Assembly (NCBI GenBank): GCA_016935755.1
Contig: JAFGQI010000021.1
Location: 1 to 60,492 of the forward strand
Reading direction: 5' to 3'
Source: Anaerolineales bacterium
GTDB lineage: Bacteria > Chloroflexota > Anaerolineae > Anaerolineales > UBA4823
DNA length: 60,492 nt
Below, piece by piece: positions 43,441 through 53,888 of this stretch (the first letter of the stretch is position 1; the number at the start of each line of letters is the position of its first letter). A model generated the notes under the pieces. It did not search any database and was not told the DNA's origin. It saw only the letters and a program-made list of their open reading frames with translations. A program made the translations under genes and the position numbers.

Positions 43441-44970
43441 TTATTCACCTTCTGGTTCTATCTGTTCCACTTTGATGCTGTTCAGGCGTGAATACAGGTA
43501 GTTGAGATCGAAGATCCGTTTGCTCAGCGCGTTGGTCAGGACGCCCTCGGGCATCCGCCAGGTCCAGTTGCCGCTGGGATTGCCCGGATAATTCATGCGA
43601 GCTTCGTTCCCCAGGTTTAGAAAATCCTGCATAGGGGCTAAGGAAAAAACAGCGACCGAAGCCCAACTGGCACGAATCAAATCCCAGGCCACATTGCTGC
43701 CATCCCGCGCCAGGTAGCGGCGATAGACAGATTTTTCTTCTTCTTCCACGCGTTCGTACCAGCCTCGGGCGGTATCATTGTCATGGGTGCCAGTATAGAC
43801 CACGCAGTTGACCGGGTAATGGTGGGGCAGGAAGGGATCCTTGGGGCCGCCAGCGAAGGCGAACTGCAGGATTTTCATCCCTGGTAGATCAAATGAATCC
43901 CGCAGATCGACCACATCCGGGGTGATCACCCCCAGATCCTCGGCAATGATGGGCAGCTCTCCGAGGGATGATTTAAGCGCACGCAAAAAGTCTTTGCCGG
44001 GGCCTGGCACCCAGCGCCCCTTTTCGGCAGTCTTGGCGGAACCGGGCACTTCCCAATAGCCGGCAAAACCGCGAAAATGATCCAGGCGAACAATATCCAC
44101 CAGGTTCAGCACGGCGCGCATGCGTTCGATCCACCACTGGTAGCCGGCTGATTGATGTACATCCCAGCGATAGAGCGGATTGCCCCACAGCTGGCCCGTG
44201 GGGGAGAAATAGTCGGGCGGCACACCCGCCACCACAGTGGGCTTTCCTTGCCTGTCCAGATAAAATAACCCCGGGTTAGCCCACACATCCGCGCTGTCAT
44301 GTGCCACGAAGATGGGGATATCGCCGATGATCTGAATGCCATTCTCGTGGGCATAATCCCGCAGGGTCTGCCACTGGTGGAAGAATAAGAATTGGCGATA
44401 GACCTGGCGCTGGATAGCAAATTCAAACTTCTGGCGCGCTTCAGCCAGAGCCTGCGGCTGGCGATCCCGCAGCGGCGCTTCCCAGGTGGGCCAGGGGTTG
44501 CCGCCATGAGCCTCTTTGATGGCCATAAACAAGGCAAAATCATCCAACCAGCCCTTGTTTTGGCTCTGAAAGGACAGATAAGCCTGGCGCATTTTGGCAG
44601 AGGCCAGGTGTTGGAAGCGCAAGAAGGAGCGATCCAGAACGTTCAGTTTCCAGGAGATTACGGGGCCGAAATCGACACGCTCTCTGGAGAACTTAGGCAG
44701 TTCTACCAGGTCATCCGGGTGGAGCAGATCCTCAACCAACAAGGTTTCTGGGCTGATCAGATAGGGATTGCCGGCAAAGGCAGAAAAGCATTGGTAGGGC
44801 GAATCGCCATATCCAGTTGGGCCTAGAGGCAGAACCTGCCATAATGAACATCCTGCCTCAGCAAGAAAATCTATCCACAGGTGAGCCTGCCGCCCGAGAT
44901 CGCCGATGCCATATTGCCCGGGCAGGCTGGTGGGATGTAACAGGATGCCTGAAGAACGCTCAAATTTCAT
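43441..44970 (-). CDS. malQ: 4-alpha-glucanotransferase
   Basis: 509 residues from the ATG at 44970; a longer frame back to 45069 would overlap glgC heavily. It is a GH77 amylomaltase, matching the family from RSSGILLHPTSLPGQYGIGDLG onward. The nucleophile aspartate is in VDIVRLDHFRGFAGYW, the acid/base glutamate in LPIIAEDLGVITP and the third carboxylate in YTGTHDNDTARGW. It transfers glucan segments between maltodextrins, joining starch or glycogen breakdown to the glucose pool. The start overlaps the glgC stop by 11 bp, so the two are translationally coupled. Confidence 0.95.
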   Translation of the reverse strand: MKFERSSGILLHPTSLPGQYGIGDLGRQAHLWIDFLAEAGCSLWQVLPLGPTGYGDSPYQCFSAFAGNPYLISPETLLVEDLLHPDDLVELPKFSRERVDFGPVISWKLNVLDRSFLRFQHLASAKMRQAYLSFQSQNKGWLDDFALFMAIKEAHGGNPWPTWEAPLRDRQPQALAEARQKFEFAIQRQVYRQFLFFHQWQTLRDYAHENGIQIIGDIPIFVAHDSADVWANPGLFYLDRQGKPTVVAGVPPDYFSPTGQLWGNPLYRWDVHQSAGYQWWIERMRAVLNLVDIVRLDHFRGFAGYWEVPGSAKTAEKGRWVPGPGKDFLRALKSSLGELPIIAEDLGVITPDVVDLRDSFDLPGMKILQFAFAGGPKDPFLPHHYPVNCVVYTGTHDNDTARGWYERVEEEEKSVYRRYLARDGSNVAWDLIRASWASVAVFSLAPMQDFLNLGNEARMNYPGNPSGNWTWRMPEGVLTNALSKRIFDLNYLYSRLNSIKVEQIEPEGE

Positions 44971-46222
44971 AAGGTAGCCTCTTGGTCTGGATGTAATCGC
45001 TGCCGCGCACAAGATTGGATGGATATTCACTCTCGATAACATCTGGCCCAATGATTGCGCCTGCCTCAACGATCATATTTGCTGGGATGTGTGCATGCTT
45101 GCCGACCATAGTGATCACCGGCTCAAAACCGGCGCGGATTGATCCCACCCGGGCTTTTTCTCCCACCGTGCCCCTCTTGTCCATGATCGTGTGTTCCACG
45201 ACTGCCTCGTTTCCGATAACATTGTCGGTCAGGATAACCGATTCGCGCACTACAGCGTTCGCCCCGACATGCACACCGGGTGACAGCACGCTGCGCTCGA
45301 TCCTGGCGCCAGGGCCGATTTCGCAGCCGTCGGTGATCATACTGTCAATAATGGTGGCGCCGTTCATGATCCGCACCGGGGGACGCTCTTCTGATTTGGT
45401 ATGGATAATCCAGGAGCGATCATTCAGGTTGAAAGAAGGAGGGGTGTTGAGCAAGTCCATGTGTGATTTCCAATAGGAATCCACCGTACCGACATCTACC
45501 CAATATCCTTCGAAGGGAAAAGCGAATACACGTTGGTTCTCCTGCACCATGCGCGGCAGGATATCCTTACCAAAATCATGCGATGAGTCGCCTCGTTCAT
45601 GATCTTCCCATAAGGCGTGGTCGAGCACCCTGGTGCTAAAAAGATAGACCCCCATATTGATTAAATTGGAGGGCGGATTGGCCGGTTTTTCAACAAATGA
45701 AGTCACGCGATAATCCTCGCCTACTCCCAGGATGCCAAAACGCGAAGCTTCTTCAATTGGTACACGGATGGTCGCGAGAGTCAAATCCGCCTGGCGCTCG
45801 AGATGGGCCTGGATCATCGCCTGGTAGTTCATCGCATAGATATGATCGCCAGAGAGGATCAGTACCAGGTCTGGGGAGCCACGCTTAATGAACAGAAAGT
45901 TCTGCTGGACAGAATCGGCAGTGCCCAGATACCATTCAGAAGAGCCGCGCGCTTTATAGGGGGTGAGGATGCTGACCCCGCCGGTGAAATCGCGGTTGAG
46001 GTCCCATGGGCCGCCTGATCCGATATGCTCGATCAGCGAATGAGGGCGGTATTGGGCCATGATCATCACATCGAAGATGCCAGAATTAACGCAGTTTGAA
46101 AGGGTGAAATCCATAATCCGGTATTTACCAGCAAAGGGCACAGCAGGTTTCGTGCGTTTAGCGGTCAATACGCCTAACCGCGATCCCTCGCCGCCAGCTA
46201 AAATAATGGCTCGAACTTTCAT
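44960..46222 (-). CDS. glgC: Glucose-1-phosphate adenylyltransferase
   Basis: 420 residues, normal length. The catalytic nucleotidyltransferase domain has the loop [36 protein letters not shown], the [10 protein letters not shown] metal-site region and [10 protein letters not shown], while the C-terminal part has the left-handed beta-helix repeats ([37 protein letters not shown]). It makes ADP-glucose from ATP and glucose-1-phosphate, the committed step of glycogen synthesis. It is first in the leftward glgC-malQ pair and divergent from the GH57 gene across 316 bp. Confidence 0.95.
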   Translation of the reverse strand: MKVRAIILAGGEGSRLGVLTAKRTKPAVPFAGKYRIMDFTLSNCVNSGIFDVMIMAQYRPHSLIEHIGSGGPWDLNRDFTGGVSILTPYKARGSSEWYLGTADSVQQNFLFIKRGSPDLVLILSGDHIYAMNYQAMIQAHLERQADLTLATIRVPIEEASRFGILGVGEDYRVTSFVEKPANPPSNLINMGVYLFSTRVLDHALWEDHERGDSSHDFGKDILPRMVQENQRVFAFPFEGYWVDVGTVDSYWKSHMDLLNTPPSFNLNDRSWIIHTKSEERPPVRIMNGATIIDSMITDGCEIGPGARIERSVLSPGVHVGANAVVRESVILTDNVIGNEAVVEHTIMDKRGTVGEKARVGSIRAGFEPVITMVGKHAHIPANMIVEAGAIIGPDVIESEYPSNLVRGSDYIQTKRLPYEI

Positions 46223-46538
46223 GTCTTTGCCTCCTCGTTAATTACCATGATCCCCTTGGTGGGGTTTTCTTGTAACATAACTGGCATGTTTGCTATGAGG
46301 GTACAGGTTTGCTCCAGAGCCAGGATCAGCGAAACCAATTTATAGAGCAATGTATTCCTATTTTACTCGATAATCATTTACTCGGGAGCAGGTCAGTTAT
46401 CAAGCACTCAGGTGGATGAGTTCTACCGAATGAAGCGATTATCAGTTTTGTGATGATCGTCACTTGCCAAAAGCCGCTTTTTATGCGAAAATATGCTAGT
46501 CAAATTTTCGGCGCGGGTTTTCACCGCCGGAGCAATGC
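46223..46538. other. 316-bp divergent intergenic region between glgC and GH57 gene
   Basis: The gap holds the upstream regions of both divergent genes. I see no open frame or RNA gene. CCCC-TTGGT-GGGG near 46255 forms only a very short stem. TTGCCA near 46467 with AT-rich sequence beyond is a weak promoter candidate for the GH57 gene. Nothing else stands out. Confidence 0.5.
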
Positions 46539-47975
46539 ATGGCATTACGCGCACTCAGCATTCACGCTCACTTCTACCAACCTCCCCGGGAAGACCCCCT
46601 TACCGGTATAATTCCTTCAGAAGCCGGCGCAACCCCTTTCAAGAATTGGAACGAGCGGATTCACGCTGAATGCTATCGGCCAAACGCTGAACTGCACAAC
46701 TTTGAGCAGATCAGTTTCAATATTGGGCCGACTCTATCCGCCTGGATGGATTTGCATGACCCTGGGACAAGCCGCAAGATCATCGAGCAGGACCAGGTGA
46801 ATGTACAACGACATGGTGTAGGGAATGCTATCGCCCAGGCGTATAACCACACAATCCTGCCGCTGGGATCCTATCGGGATAAGGTAACCCAGGTTTATTG
46901 GGGGGTGGCCGATTTTGAGCATCGTTTCGGGCGAAAACCGCAAGGTATGTGGCTGCCGGAGACGGCTGTGGATGTCGAAACGCTTGAGGTATTAGCTCGT
47001 CATAATATCCAGTTCACCATCCTTGCCCCCTGGCAAGCAGATTGTGAAGACCTGGACCCCACCGAACCCTATATCGTCACCCTGCCCAACCAACGACAGA
47101 TGACGATATTTTTTTATCATCGCGAACTGAGCGCTCGGGTCAGTTTTGATCCCACCTCGACGATCAACGCGGATTTATTCGCCCAAAACATTCTGCAAAG
47201 TTGTTTTAGCTCTCATAAAAGCAATCAGGGGGATGCTCAACTGATCCTGGTAGCTTCGGATGGGGAGCTTTATGGGCATCACCAGCACCTGCGCGATCTC
47301 TTCCTGGCGCGGCTCGTTGATGGAGCCAGCAGCCAATTGGGTATACGCCCAACTTATCCAGCGCTCTGGCTGAAATCTTTTTTGCCCCGGCGAAGGGTAG
47401 GCATTCGAGAGGACACCTCCTGGAGCTGCCATCACGGGATTTCAAGGTGGATGGGCCAATGCTCGTGCACCCCCGGTGATGCAAATTGGAAAGCTCAAAT
47501 GCGATACGCTTTTGAGCGCCTGGCCAGCGAGCTGGATCATATCTACCAGGATGCCACTCGCATGCTGATCCAGGACCCCTGGCTGCTGCGCAACCGGTAT
47601 ATCCATGTTCTCCTGGGTCAGATCAGCCTGGAAGCCATGTTGGGGGAGATGGCGCATCGCGCTTTAACCAGCCAGGAAATTCACCGGCTGCATCTGATGT
47701 TGGAGGCGCAGCGCGAACGGCAGCGTATGTTCACCTCGTGCGGCTGGTTCTTCGATGATTTTGACCGCATTGAGCCGCGCAACAATGTGGCTTATGCCGC
47801 CCAGGCGGTACGATTGATGCGCCTGGCAACGGGAATCAACCTGGAAGCCGAGGTGGCGAGCGATCTGGAAAGAGTGACCAGCACGCGCACCCAACTCAAT
47901 GCCAACCAGGTTTTCTCAGCTCACCTGCGCAGGGCAGAGGGGATTGAAGAACTTCGCGTTGGCTTTGCTGATTAG
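46539..47975 (+). CDS. GH57-family glycoside hydrolase (alpha-glucan acting)
   Basis: 478 residues. The N-terminal GH57 (beta/alpha)7-barrel starts LRALSIHAHFYQPPREDP. The nucleophile is E141 in GMWLPETAVD and the acid aspartate D241 is in VASDGELYGHH. The C-terminal region (about 290-470) resembles the DUF3536-type helical domain that follows GH57 in many bacteria. Such enzymes hydrolyse or branch alpha-1,4/1,6 glucans inside the cell; the sub-type is not fixed. GGAG precedes the ATG. It converges on the giant GH13 gene with a 14-bp gap. Confidence 0.9.
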   Translation: MALRALSIHAHFYQPPREDPLTGIIPSEAGATPFKNWNERIHAECYRPNAELHNFEQISFNIGPTLSAWMDLHDPGTSRKIIEQDQVNVQRHGVGNAIAQAYNHTILPLGSYRDKVTQVYWGVADFEHRFGRKPQGMWLPETAVDVETLEVLARHNIQFTILAPWQADCEDLDPTEPYIVTLPNQRQMTIFFYHRELSARVSFDPTSTINADLFAQNILQSCFSSHKSNQGDAQLILVASDGELYGHHQHLRDLFLARLVDGASSQLGIRPTYPALWLKSFLPRRRVGIREDTSWSCHHGISRWMGQCSCTPGDANWKAQMRYAFERLASELDHIYQDATRMLIQDPWLLRNRYIHVLLGQISLEAMLGEMAHRALTSQEIHRLHLMLEAQRERQRMFTSCGWFFDDFDRIEPRNNVAYAAQAVRLMRLATGINLEAEVASDLERVTSTRTQLNANQVFSAHLRRAEGIEELRVGFAD

Positions 47976-47989
47976 AGCGCAATCTTTTT

Positions 47990-50900
47990 TTATTCTTCCT
48001 GCGCTAGGTTTTTTACAGCATCCAGCAGGGCATCAATCTGGTAGCCCGATTCTTCCTCGGCTTGTTTTAGCAGCCGGATAAGCGCATAGATATTGGCGAT
48101 ATGGGATACCTGGGATTTTTTGTTTTTCCCTGGTAGTTTTGAGCTGGTAGTTGTGATCACGGCGGCTACGAAAAACCACCACAGCAGGCTGCTAAAAGCT
48201 TCTTTATTGAACCATAAAACGCCCTGATAGCGGTTGATCATCAGATAGCGCTGCACATCCCGGTCTTTTAGCCAGGTTTCCAACGCCCGAGAGGCCTGTT
48301 CTTCTGCGGTTTGTTCTGCATCATACCAGTCCTGGTGGCTGATTAACAGGCGCGCCAGCCCAACCGCCCGCCAGGCGGCTTCTTCGCTCAGGCCAAAATC
48401 CTGCAATGAACCGGCGATGAGCTTGCCCAGCAGCCATTCATCCAGCCAGGCACGGCCTTGATCCGCATATTCTTCCGCCTCCAGGATTTTCCCGATTCGA
48501 GCGGTGAAAGCCCAGGCGAACAGGGTTCCCCAGGTCGCTGGATCGCCTTGTTCCAGGGGGGTCTGGTTGTCTGCTCCAGACAGCAAGTATGCCCTGGCTT
48601 CTTCGGGTGTAGCAACATCCTGAGCCAGCGCAGGCAGGGAAAGGGTTGTTTTCAGGAGCTGGCGGGTTTCAACCGCCAGCGCTTCGGGGTCGCCATCCGC
48701 TGCAGCAAGCCGCTTCACTTCAGCCAGGAAGGCGCGAGCCTTCCATTCAGCCTCATCCAACGCTTGCGGCAAGGATGTCCCAAACAAGGTTTCTTCCACC
48801 TTTGCAGCGCGGTGATCCAGCAGCCAACGCAGCATGCCCGCATTGAATAACTCTCGGAAGGGCAGGTGAATGGGCTGCAGGAATATTTCTTTCAGCGCCT
48901 CATCAATATTGGGCACCCCCCGCCCATCCAGATAACTGCATAGCTGGGCGTAGCGATGCCATTCATCATCCAGCATTTCACGGAAATCCAGGAAAACGTG
49001 ATATTTATAGGCATTCAATTCAACGTAGAACCCTTTTTCGTACATTTCCTGGCTGTTGCGGATATATTCCAGACCGGATACGTGATCGCGGAAGATGACA
49101 AAGTATGCCTGATCGTTGTGTAAGCCGAGACCTTCCCCCAGGGTCTTTTGAACCAGGGATCGCTCTTCGCCGGTCTTGACCGGGGTTGCCGCCGAGATGC
49201 GCACCCAGCCGCGCGCGGTCGCATATTTATTATGATACAGCACCAGGCCGTGTTCTTCGCCTGCCTGGTTGGAATAGGCATATACATCTTCGTTTACATA
49301 GCCTTCGGGTGTGTAGAAATCGTAGAGCAAGAAGTTGTAGGCTTCTCCAAACAGATAGCGTCGGCGCAAAAGTGGAAAGATCTCTCGCTCGTGTCTCTCG
49401 ACCAGGAAGCTATCGGCGGTTTCATCCCATAGAGGCCGGTAAAACTCCATGCCATATTTTTCGGCGAAGCCTTCCACCTGTCCATGCCCAAACATGGGTA
49501 AGCCAGGCAGAGTAGCCAACATAGCGCAGATGCCGAAGTACTTATCGCCGCGACCGAATTGATCCACCGTGGTGCGTTCGTCAGGATTGTTCATAAAATT
49601 GACATAGCGTTTCAGGATTTGTGGATCGAACTCAATCGTGTTCTTGATCACCAGGCGGTATTCTTGATTCTTCTCATCGCGCAGCATATTCATGAACGCG
49701 CTGTTATACACGCGATGCATACCCAGTGTCCGCACGAAATACCCCTCCATCAGCCAGAAAGCTTCCGCCAGCAGTAAGGTATCGGGGGCTTCCTGCGCGA
49801 CGCGATCGACCACTTCTCGCCAGAACTCTTCGGGAATTGCCTGATCGAACTGCGCCTTGGTCATGCCGTGATCGGCGCGGCTGGGGATATCGCCCCCACT
49901 GCCTGGCTCGGGGAACCAGAGGCGCTGATAGTGGCGTTTTGCCAGGGTCATCGCCGCATCGAAACGGATAATCGGGAACTTGCGCGCAACGTGTAAGATT
50001 GTTTGGATGACAGCTTCGCGCACCTCGGGCAGCAGGTAGTTCAGCTGGGCGGTGTCGTTCCAGGGCATGGACGTGCCATCGTTGCCATGATAGACGTAGC
50101 GCGATTCGCCAGACCAGAAATCGACCCGCCTGAAGACAACCGCGGCATCCGAGTTGTCGTAGTAGTGATCCTCCAGATAGAGGCCCACCCGGTCATCCCA
50201 GGATAGATTCGGGCCGTTGAAGGAATAGGAAGGAAAAGGACTGTAGTTTAGTTGGATGAACCAATCCGGATGCTCGACCACCCAACGGGAGTCGATGCCC
50301 ATGTGGTTTGGAACCATGTCCGAAGCCAGGCGAATGCCGCGCTTCCAGGCGCGATCACGCAGGGCAATGTAGGCCTGCTCGCCCCCCAGATCAGCAGCGA
50401 TATCGTAGCTGTACAGTGAGTATGCCGAGGCCACGGCATCCGGGTTGCCGCGCATCTGTTTGATGCGTTTGGAGGCGGGGCTGCGCTCCCATAAGCCGAT
50501 CAGCCACAGACCGGTAAATCCCCAGCGCGCCAGTTTATCCAGTTCTTCGTCGGGGATTTGATCCAGGTGGGTGATCTGGCGTTTATATTGCTTGGACATC
50601 TGGTGCAGCCAGACATAAGTATTTTTGGCAAGCAGCACCAGGTTGGGCATCCATTCGCGATCCTGGCTGAAGCGTTCTGGTTCGTAGCCTAAACCGGTAA
50701 AATCATACACCTCCGCTGGTCCCTGCCCGCCCACGCCAAAGATAGGCTTTTCCTCCTCTTTGATCAAATCCAGGCTGCTTAGCAGACGGTACAAATAGCG
50801 TCCCAGGAAGGCGCCCCATCGGTTGCGGATATATTCCAACTGTCCGGTGAGCGAATGCGGGTTGGCAATCGCCGGGCTGCGCAGCATATCAATCAGGTTC

Positions 50901-51532
50901 TGATTATCAGGGCCGAAGGTTGGCTGGGTGTCAAAAAAATCGTGCAGGCTGGTGATGATAAGGGAATAAGCGGTGTGTTTCTTTAAATCGTCATCCGCAA
51001 ACAATTCCAGAAAAGGGGAAAAAGCCGGGTTTGCATTTGCCAGCCAGAGCAGGAGCAGTTCTTCCAGGATGACCTGGCGATTTGGGACCTGGCTGCCATC
51101 CGCCCGGATGGACTCTCCCTTGACATACTCATCCAGGCTGATTTCCCGCCGGTAGACGGCCACAGGCGGGAACTGCTCAGCGAATTGGCGTAAGGCATTT
51201 TCAACCTGAAGGCTGCCAACCTGGTCGTTCAACCAGGCTAATGCTTTTTCCATAGCTGTTTGGTTCCGCTGTTCACGATAGTGCTCAACCACCAGGTGCA
51301 GGATTTCGTCGATCAGACCCATGGCGTTGATTTGCCCGGCGCGTACAGCCTGCTCGGGGAAAGATACCAGGTCACGACGGGCGTTCATCTTTTGGGCGAA
51401 CTGGCGCGCGGCGTGAAAGTTCGCGAAGATGATATTGCCATTGAAAGAAAACAGCCCCTGGTCAAACTGGTAGAGATCGCGGGCGCTGCGTGAAACATGA
51501 AATTCCAGATATCCAGCTGTGGGTCTCGACAT
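47990..51532 (-). CDS. Very long GH13-type alpha-amylase family protein
   Basis: 1180 residues, about twice a typical alpha-amylase. The first 330 residues are helical, without a named motif. The GH13 barrel lies at about 340-760: YDIAADLGGEQAY and DMVPNHMGIDSRW (the first conserved region), nucleophile at about 523 in PIIRFDAAMTLAKRH, acid/base glutamate at about 585 in LLAEAFWLMEGYF, and the third carboxylate at about 653 in FMNNPDERTTV. The last 400 residues form another helical module, with a hydrophobic SLLWWFFVAAVITTTS segment near the end. It probably acts on glycogen or maltodextrin. GGAGG precedes the ATG. Confidence 0.88.
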   Translation of the reverse strand: MSRPTAGYLEFHVSRSARDLYQFDQGLFSFNGNIIFANFHAARQFAQKMNARRDLVSFPEQAVRAGQINAMGLIDEILHLVVEHYREQRNQTAMEKALAWLNDQVGSLQVENALRQFAEQFPPVAVYRREISLDEYVKGESIRADGSQVPNRQVILEELLLLWLANANPAFSPFLELFADDDLKKHTAYSLIITSLHDFFDTQPTFGPDNQNLIDMLRSPAIANPHSLTGQLEYIRNRWGAFLGRYLYRLLSSLDLIKEEEKPIFGVGGQGPAEVYDFTGLGYEPERFSQDREWMPNLVLLAKNTYVWLHQMSKQYKRQITHLDQIPDEELDKLARWGFTGLWLIGLWERSPASKRIKQMRGNPDAVASAYSLYSYDIAADLGGEQAYIALRDRAWKRGIRLASDMVPNHMGIDSRWVVEHPDWFIQLNYSPFPSYSFNGPNLSWDDRVGLYLEDHYYDNSDAAVVFRRVDFWSGESRYVYHGNDGTSMPWNDTAQLNYLLPEVREAVIQTILHVARKFPIIRFDAAMTLAKRHYQRLWFPEPGSGGDIPSRADHGMTKAQFDQAIPEEFWREVVDRVAQEAPDTLLLAEAFWLMEGYFVRTLGMHRVYNSAFMNMLRDEKNQEYRLVIKNTIEFDPQILKRYVNFMNNPDERTTVDQFGRGDKYFGICAMLATLPGLPMFGHGQVEGFAEKYGMEFYRPLWDETADSFLVERHEREIFPLLRRRYLFGEAYNFLLYDFYTPEGYVNEDVYAYSNQAGEEHGLVLYHNKYATARGWVRISAATPVKTGEERSLVQKTLGEGLGLHNDQAYFVIFRDHVSGLEYIRNSQEMYEKGFYVELNAYKYHVFLDFREMLDDEWHRYAQLCSYLDGRGVPNIDEALKEIFLQPIHLPFRELFNAGMLRWLLDHRAAKVEETLFGTSLPQALDEAEWKARAFLAEVKRLAAADGDPEALAVETRQLLKTTLSLPALAQDVATPEEARAYLLSGADNQTPLEQGDPATWGTLFAWAFTARIGKILEAEEYADQGRAWLDEWLLGKLIAGSLQDFGLSEEAAWRAVGLARLLISHQDWYDAEQTAEEQASRALETWLKDRDVQRYLMINRYQGVLWFNKEAFSSLLWWFFVAAVITTTSSKLPGKNKKSQVSHIANIYALIRLLKQAEEESGYQIDALLDAVKNLAQEE

Positions 51533-51555
51533 AGAACCTCCGGGTAATAACGGTC

Positions 51556-52830
51556 TTATTGACGTTTGATCAGCATCATGGTGATGTCATCAAAGGGCAT
51601 GCTCATATTTGAAAAAGATTGGATCGAATTCTGTATCGCGGAAAGGATTTCTGTGGCATTCGCGCTGCGTACTTGCTGTAAAACATCCATCATGCGTTCA
51701 TTGCCATATGGCTCTTCCTGGGCGTCGAATGTGTCGGTCACGCCATCGGTGTAGAAAAGGATGAAGTCGCCTGGCTTTACGCGCAGGTTTTGCTCTTTAT
51801 AGGTATGGTCCGCGTCGACGCCCAGAGCCATACCGGTGCGGCCCAGGGTGACAAAATTGCCCATATTAGCGCTGCTGCGCGATTGGTAGAAGATGGGCGG
51901 ATTATGCCCGGCGTTTATGTAAGTAAAATCTCCGGTGTCGGAGTTCAGGCGGGCGCAAAACAGGGTGATAAAGGTGCCATCGGATGACTCGCTGCACAGC
52001 AGCCGGTTGGCCTGGGTGATTCCTTCAACCACCGAAGAAGAGCGATCCAGGCTGGTGCGGATAATGCTGCGTGCTGTTGCCATGAACAGAGCGGCGGGCA
52101 TGCCCTTGTCAGACACATCCGCAATCACCAGTCCAAGCTGTCCATCGCGAAAGGTGATAAAGTCGTAGTAATCGCCAGCTACCTGGCGGGCGGGCTGCCA
52201 AAAAGCGGCAAAATCCCAGCCAGGGATGTGGGGAGTATCCTGGGGCATCATGCTGGCCTGCACCTGGCGGGCCATCTGGAGCTCGCGTTCCAGGCGGCCT
52301 TTTTCGACTGCCAGCTGGTAGAGGCGAGCATTCTCGAGGGCTACGGCCGCGCTGGAAGCAATCGCGGTCAACAGGTCCAGGTCTAACGGCGTAAAAATTC
52401 CCGCCTGGACACGGCTGTCTACGAAGATCACCCCCAGCGTTTGGCCTTTGAATACCAGCGGGACGCACAAGATCGCCCGCAAGCCCAGGATATTGACGCT
52501 CTGGCGGGCGCTGATGCGCGGGTCGAGCATGGCATCGCTCACTAACATGGGTTGACCCTCGCGCGCTACCTGCTCGATCACACTGCGGGAAACCTGGAAC
52601 TGCGGCTCAGCGATTGACACCTGATCGATGCCTCGCGCCACTGCAAAGCTCAGATTCCCATGCTCATCTAAGAGCATGACAAAGCCACGCTCGGCGTGCA
52701 TCACGTTGATGACCTCATCCATCACCAGGTTCAGCACCTCGGTGAGATCCAGGGAGGAGTTGAATGTCTGGGATAAGCGGTAGAGCAATTCGAGCCGGTT
52801 GCGCGTTTGTGGGGAGGTGGGCTGTGCCAT
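51556..52830 (-). CDS. GAF-domain PP2C (SpoIIE-type) serine phosphatase
   Basis: 424 residues. Residues 15-175 form a GAF sensor domain (ARGFVMLLDEHGNLSFAVARG, LRAILCVPLVFKGQTLGVIFVDS). A short coiled region (ENARLYQLAVEKGRLERELQMARQVQASMMP) links it to a SpoIIE/RsbU PP2C domain with the metal aspartates in VAGDYYDFITF, GLVIADVSDKGMPAALFM, FILFYTDGVTDTFD and DDITMMLI. This type usually controls sigma factors through anti-anti-sigma proteins. No such partner is adjacent. No clear Shine-Dalgarno site is seen. Confidence 0.9.
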   Translation of the reverse strand: MAQPTSPQTRNRLELLYRLSQTFNSSLDLTEVLNLVMDEVINVMHAERGFVMLLDEHGNLSFAVARGIDQVSIAEPQFQVSRSVIEQVAREGQPMLVSDAMLDPRISARQSVNILGLRAILCVPLVFKGQTLGVIFVDSRVQAGIFTPLDLDLLTAIASSAAVALENARLYQLAVEKGRLERELQMARQVQASMMPQDTPHIPGWDFAAFWQPARQVAGDYYDFITFRDGQLGLVIADVSDKGMPAALFMATARSIIRTSLDRSSSVVEGITQANRLLCSESSDGTFITLFCARLNSDTGDFTYINAGHNPPIFYQSRSSANMGNFVTLGRTGMALGVDADHTYKEQNLRVKPGDFILFYTDGVTDTFDAQEEPYGNERMMDVLQQVRSANATEILSAIQNSIQSFSNMSMPFDDITMMLIKRQ

Positions 52831-52869
52831 AACGGTACCCTGAAGCAGGCGGTTTACTTCCCTATTTTA

Positions 52870-53775
52870 TCAGAACCTCGCAGCAGCCGGGCGGAGCGAC
52901 CGGATAACCTGCATCGAAGCCAGCGCCTCTTCCAGGCGCAGTTCAAAAATTATGGGGCCCTTGAACTGGGCTTTCTCCAACCGGTCGAGCAATCGCGGTA
53001 CATCCAAATCGCCAGTACCCAGGGGAGAATGGTCTTTGCCGTAGCCGATGTTCCTTTCGGGGCCTTGCCAGGGGCCGTCGTGCAAGTGTATTTCGCCCAG
53101 GCGAGGCAGGCTGCGTTCCAGGGCCTCGAAGAAATCCACTGGCCCAGAAAAGCCAACCAACACATGCCCGGTGTCAAAACAAATCGAAAGATCCATCTCC
53201 TCGGCCAACTCCAGGGTTAATTCGAAGGGGAATTCAATCGTCTCGATTGCCAGGCGGCGGGAGGGCAGACCGGTTTGCGCCAGGATGGACTGCAGGCTCT
53301 GACGCGCCCCGTTCTGAAACTGGCGCAGCAGCACCTCGCGCGCCATTTCGGGCAGGCGCATGCGATAGAACTCGGCAGCCAGGGCGCCGGTAGCATGCAT
53401 GACATACACCTCAGGCTCCAGGGGTTGGGTGAGGCGGATCATGTTCACCAGAGCCTGCACAGAACCCTGCCGTACAGGGGTTTGCAGGGTGGATGGCTCC
53501 ACAGACCACAGAGGCAGGTGCACGGTATAGCTCAGGCCCAGTTCGGCTTTCAGCGCCTTGAGCGATTCGATCGCTGGGGGCGCATAGGTGTGGGGCAGCA
53601 GCATAGCCAGGTCGCCGCCCAGTTCGATCGGGTTGAAGCCCTGCTGCGCCAGGCTGCGCACCAGCCCGGCGTGGTCGAAGCTCATAACGCGCATCAAAGC
53701 CTGCTCGGGCGGCAGGTCGCGCGCCTCCGGCGGGATGAGAGAGTCGATCTGCATTGCCATGATTCCAAAACGCAT
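52870..53775 (-). CDS. TIM-barrel sugar-phosphate isomerase/epimerase-like protein
   Basis: 301 residues of the AP-endonuclease-2/xylose-isomerase-like superfamily. Metal-binding positions are visible: glutamate in RLAIETIEFP, aspartate and histidine in SICFDTGHVL, histidine in GEIHLHDG and a late glutamate in IIFELR. The family covers isomerases, epimerases, endonucleases and other metal enzymes, and no closer call is safe. AGGAGG stands 6 bases before the ATG. It is divergent from the sulfurtransferase gene. Confidence 0.82.
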   Translation of the reverse strand: MRFGIMAMQIDSLIPPEARDLPPEQALMRVMSFDHAGLVRSLAQQGFNPIELGGDLAMLLPHTYAPPAIESLKALKAELGLSYTVHLPLWSVEPSTLQTPVRQGSVQALVNMIRLTQPLEPEVYVMHATGALAAEFYRMRLPEMAREVLLRQFQNGARQSLQSILAQTGLPSRRLAIETIEFPFELTLELAEEMDLSICFDTGHVLVGFSGPVDFFEALERSLPRLGEIHLHDGPWQGPERNIGYGKDHSPLGTGDLDVPRLLDRLEKAQFKGPIIFELRLEEALASMQVIRSLRPAAARF

Positions 53776-53888
53776 GGGGCACCTCCTGAATTTTGATTAT
53801 CTCACAGTTAGGCGCATAAATTGACATAATATTCCCAAAATGATATATTTCTCCAGGCAGGAACAACCTACAAAACGGGATTAGAAAA

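Noticed and set aside
44971..45069. N-terminal extension of malQ
   Set aside because: It would lie within glgC and adds residues without family match; the ATG at 44970 begins the amylomaltase match.
52870..53775. Cobamide-remodelling enzyme CbiR
   Set aside because: It shares the TIM-barrel superfamily but I could not see the specific features of CbiR, so only a general name is given.
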